From: CANNDT01 sp945876205
GTDB lineage: Bacteria > Acidobacteriota > Vicinamibacteria > Vicinamibacterales > UBA2999
NCBI GenBank assembly: GCA_947503365.1
Contig: CANNDT010000018.1
Span: forward strand, 1 to 57,600
Length of the DNA stretch: 57,600 bases
Direction of reading: 5' to 3'
Below the pieces are notes generated by a model. It was not told the origin of the DNA and did no database searches. It was given only the letters and a program-made list of their open reading frames with translations. Below are positions 57,348 through 57,600 of the stretch, piece by piece (the first letter of the stretch is position 1; each line of letters begins with the position of its first letter). The position numbers and the translations under genes are program-made.

Positions 57348-57600
57348 TTACGCAGGCACTGACACGAGGGCTTCGACAATCGTGTTGATCTGGTCTTCCT
57401 GCAGCTCGGGGAACATCGGGAGGGACAGCACTTCTGAGGCGGCGGCTTCGGCGACCGGAAAGTCGCCCTGTCGGTAACCAAGATCGGCGTAGGCGGGATG
57501 CATGTGCGCGGGAATCGCGTAATGGACGCCGGTCTGGATGCCGCAGCTCTCGAGGTGCGCGCGCACCGCGTCGCGCCGCGGCACGCGAACCGTGTAGCAG
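57348..57600 (-). CDS. Sugar aminotransferase (DegT/DnrJ/EryC1), C-terminal end only
   Basis: The gene is cut by the right edge; about 83 residues remain. RDAVRAHLESCGIQTGVHYAIPAHMHPAYADLGYRQGDFPVAEAAASEVLSLPMFPELQEDQINTIVEAL is the classic C-terminus of DegT/DnrJ/EryC1 enzymes. It differs from the full aminotransferase at 50524-51696, so the locus has at least two. It would make an amino sugar precursor for the glycan. It is the first gene seen of the minus-strand operon; the promoter must lie outside the window. Confidence 0.9.
   Translation of the reverse strand, partial: CYTVRVPRRDAVRAHLESCGIQTGVHYAIPAHMHPAYADLGYRQGDFPVAEAAASEVLSLPMFPELQEDQINTIVEALVSVPA

Noticed and set aside
3901..57600. 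tRNA genes or rRNA genes at the edges of the islands
   Set aside because: No cloverleaf with a GTTC-A-TCC type arm and acceptor stem was recognised. The GTTC words at 8742 and 44920 are tandem repeats without tRNA structure.

Overview
The window is G+C-rich, densely coded bacterial DNA. The taxon is an inference. A TonB-dependent receptor with an N-terminal carboxypeptidase-like domain, a DUF6152 protein, Tat-exported ACMSD-like amidohydrolases in tandem, small c-type cytochromes and many intergenic hairpins together suggest a soil or sediment Acidobacteriota, perhaps of the Vicinamibacteria type. No rRNA, tRNA, CRISPR array, prophage or replication origin was seen.

Left part (1-11.4 kb): a partial NHL beta-propeller gene, three tandem paralogous Tat-exported metal-dependent hydrolases, a diheme cytochrome c, a large TonB-dependent receptor, a DUF6152 protein, a seven-bladed FG-GAP propeller and a MerR-TPR regulator. 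Hairpins or arrays of short repeated words fill most gaps between them.

Cassette region (11.4-17.3 kb): an intact glucokinase gene (glk) is followed by about 3.9 kb that reads as an integron-type cassette array without an integrase (CALIN-like). All its genes lie on the + strand. It holds a toxin-antitoxin pair whose toxin has an amber codon, a DUF4258-like/DUF2283 pair and an M28-like hydrolase, separated by attC-like sites. One attC is split by a complete IS701-family element with a CTAA target duplication. The array ends at a diverged fragment of a second glk 3' end, so it is flanked by imperfect direct repeats.

Middle (17.3-28.8 kb): a tetraheme cytochrome/FeS/NrfD quinol module; an apparent operon egtB-egtD-transglutaminase-ABC ATPase-ABC permease (ergothioneine synthesis plus an exporter); and thiS-thiG of thiazole synthesis, separated by a long stem-loop.

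Right part (27.5-57.6 kb): a large surface-polysaccharide locus. On the + strand are a methyltransferase and an O-antigen ligase/polymerase. On the - strand, in transcription order from the right edge, are an aminotransferase (cut by the edge), a GT-B-like protein, a GT39-like membrane protein, a WbqC protein, a GT2, a methyltransferase, a PglD-like acyltransferase and a WecE-like aminotransferase. A nonulosonate-type block follows: a GT-like protein, NeuB, an SDR, a methyltransferase, an aldehyde dehydrogenase, a NeuA-like cytidylyltransferase, transketolase, a HAD phosphatase and a capsule-synthesis protein. The locus ends with a WecA-CapD fusion, three glycosyltransferases, RmlD/RMD, GMD and a nucleotide-sugar dehydrogenase. 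Most genes overlap by 4-8 bases (ATGA/GTGA), which implies translational coupling. Several have no ATG/GTG/TTG at the place homology demands (CTG, ACG or GTA instead), and one methyltransferase is frameshifted.
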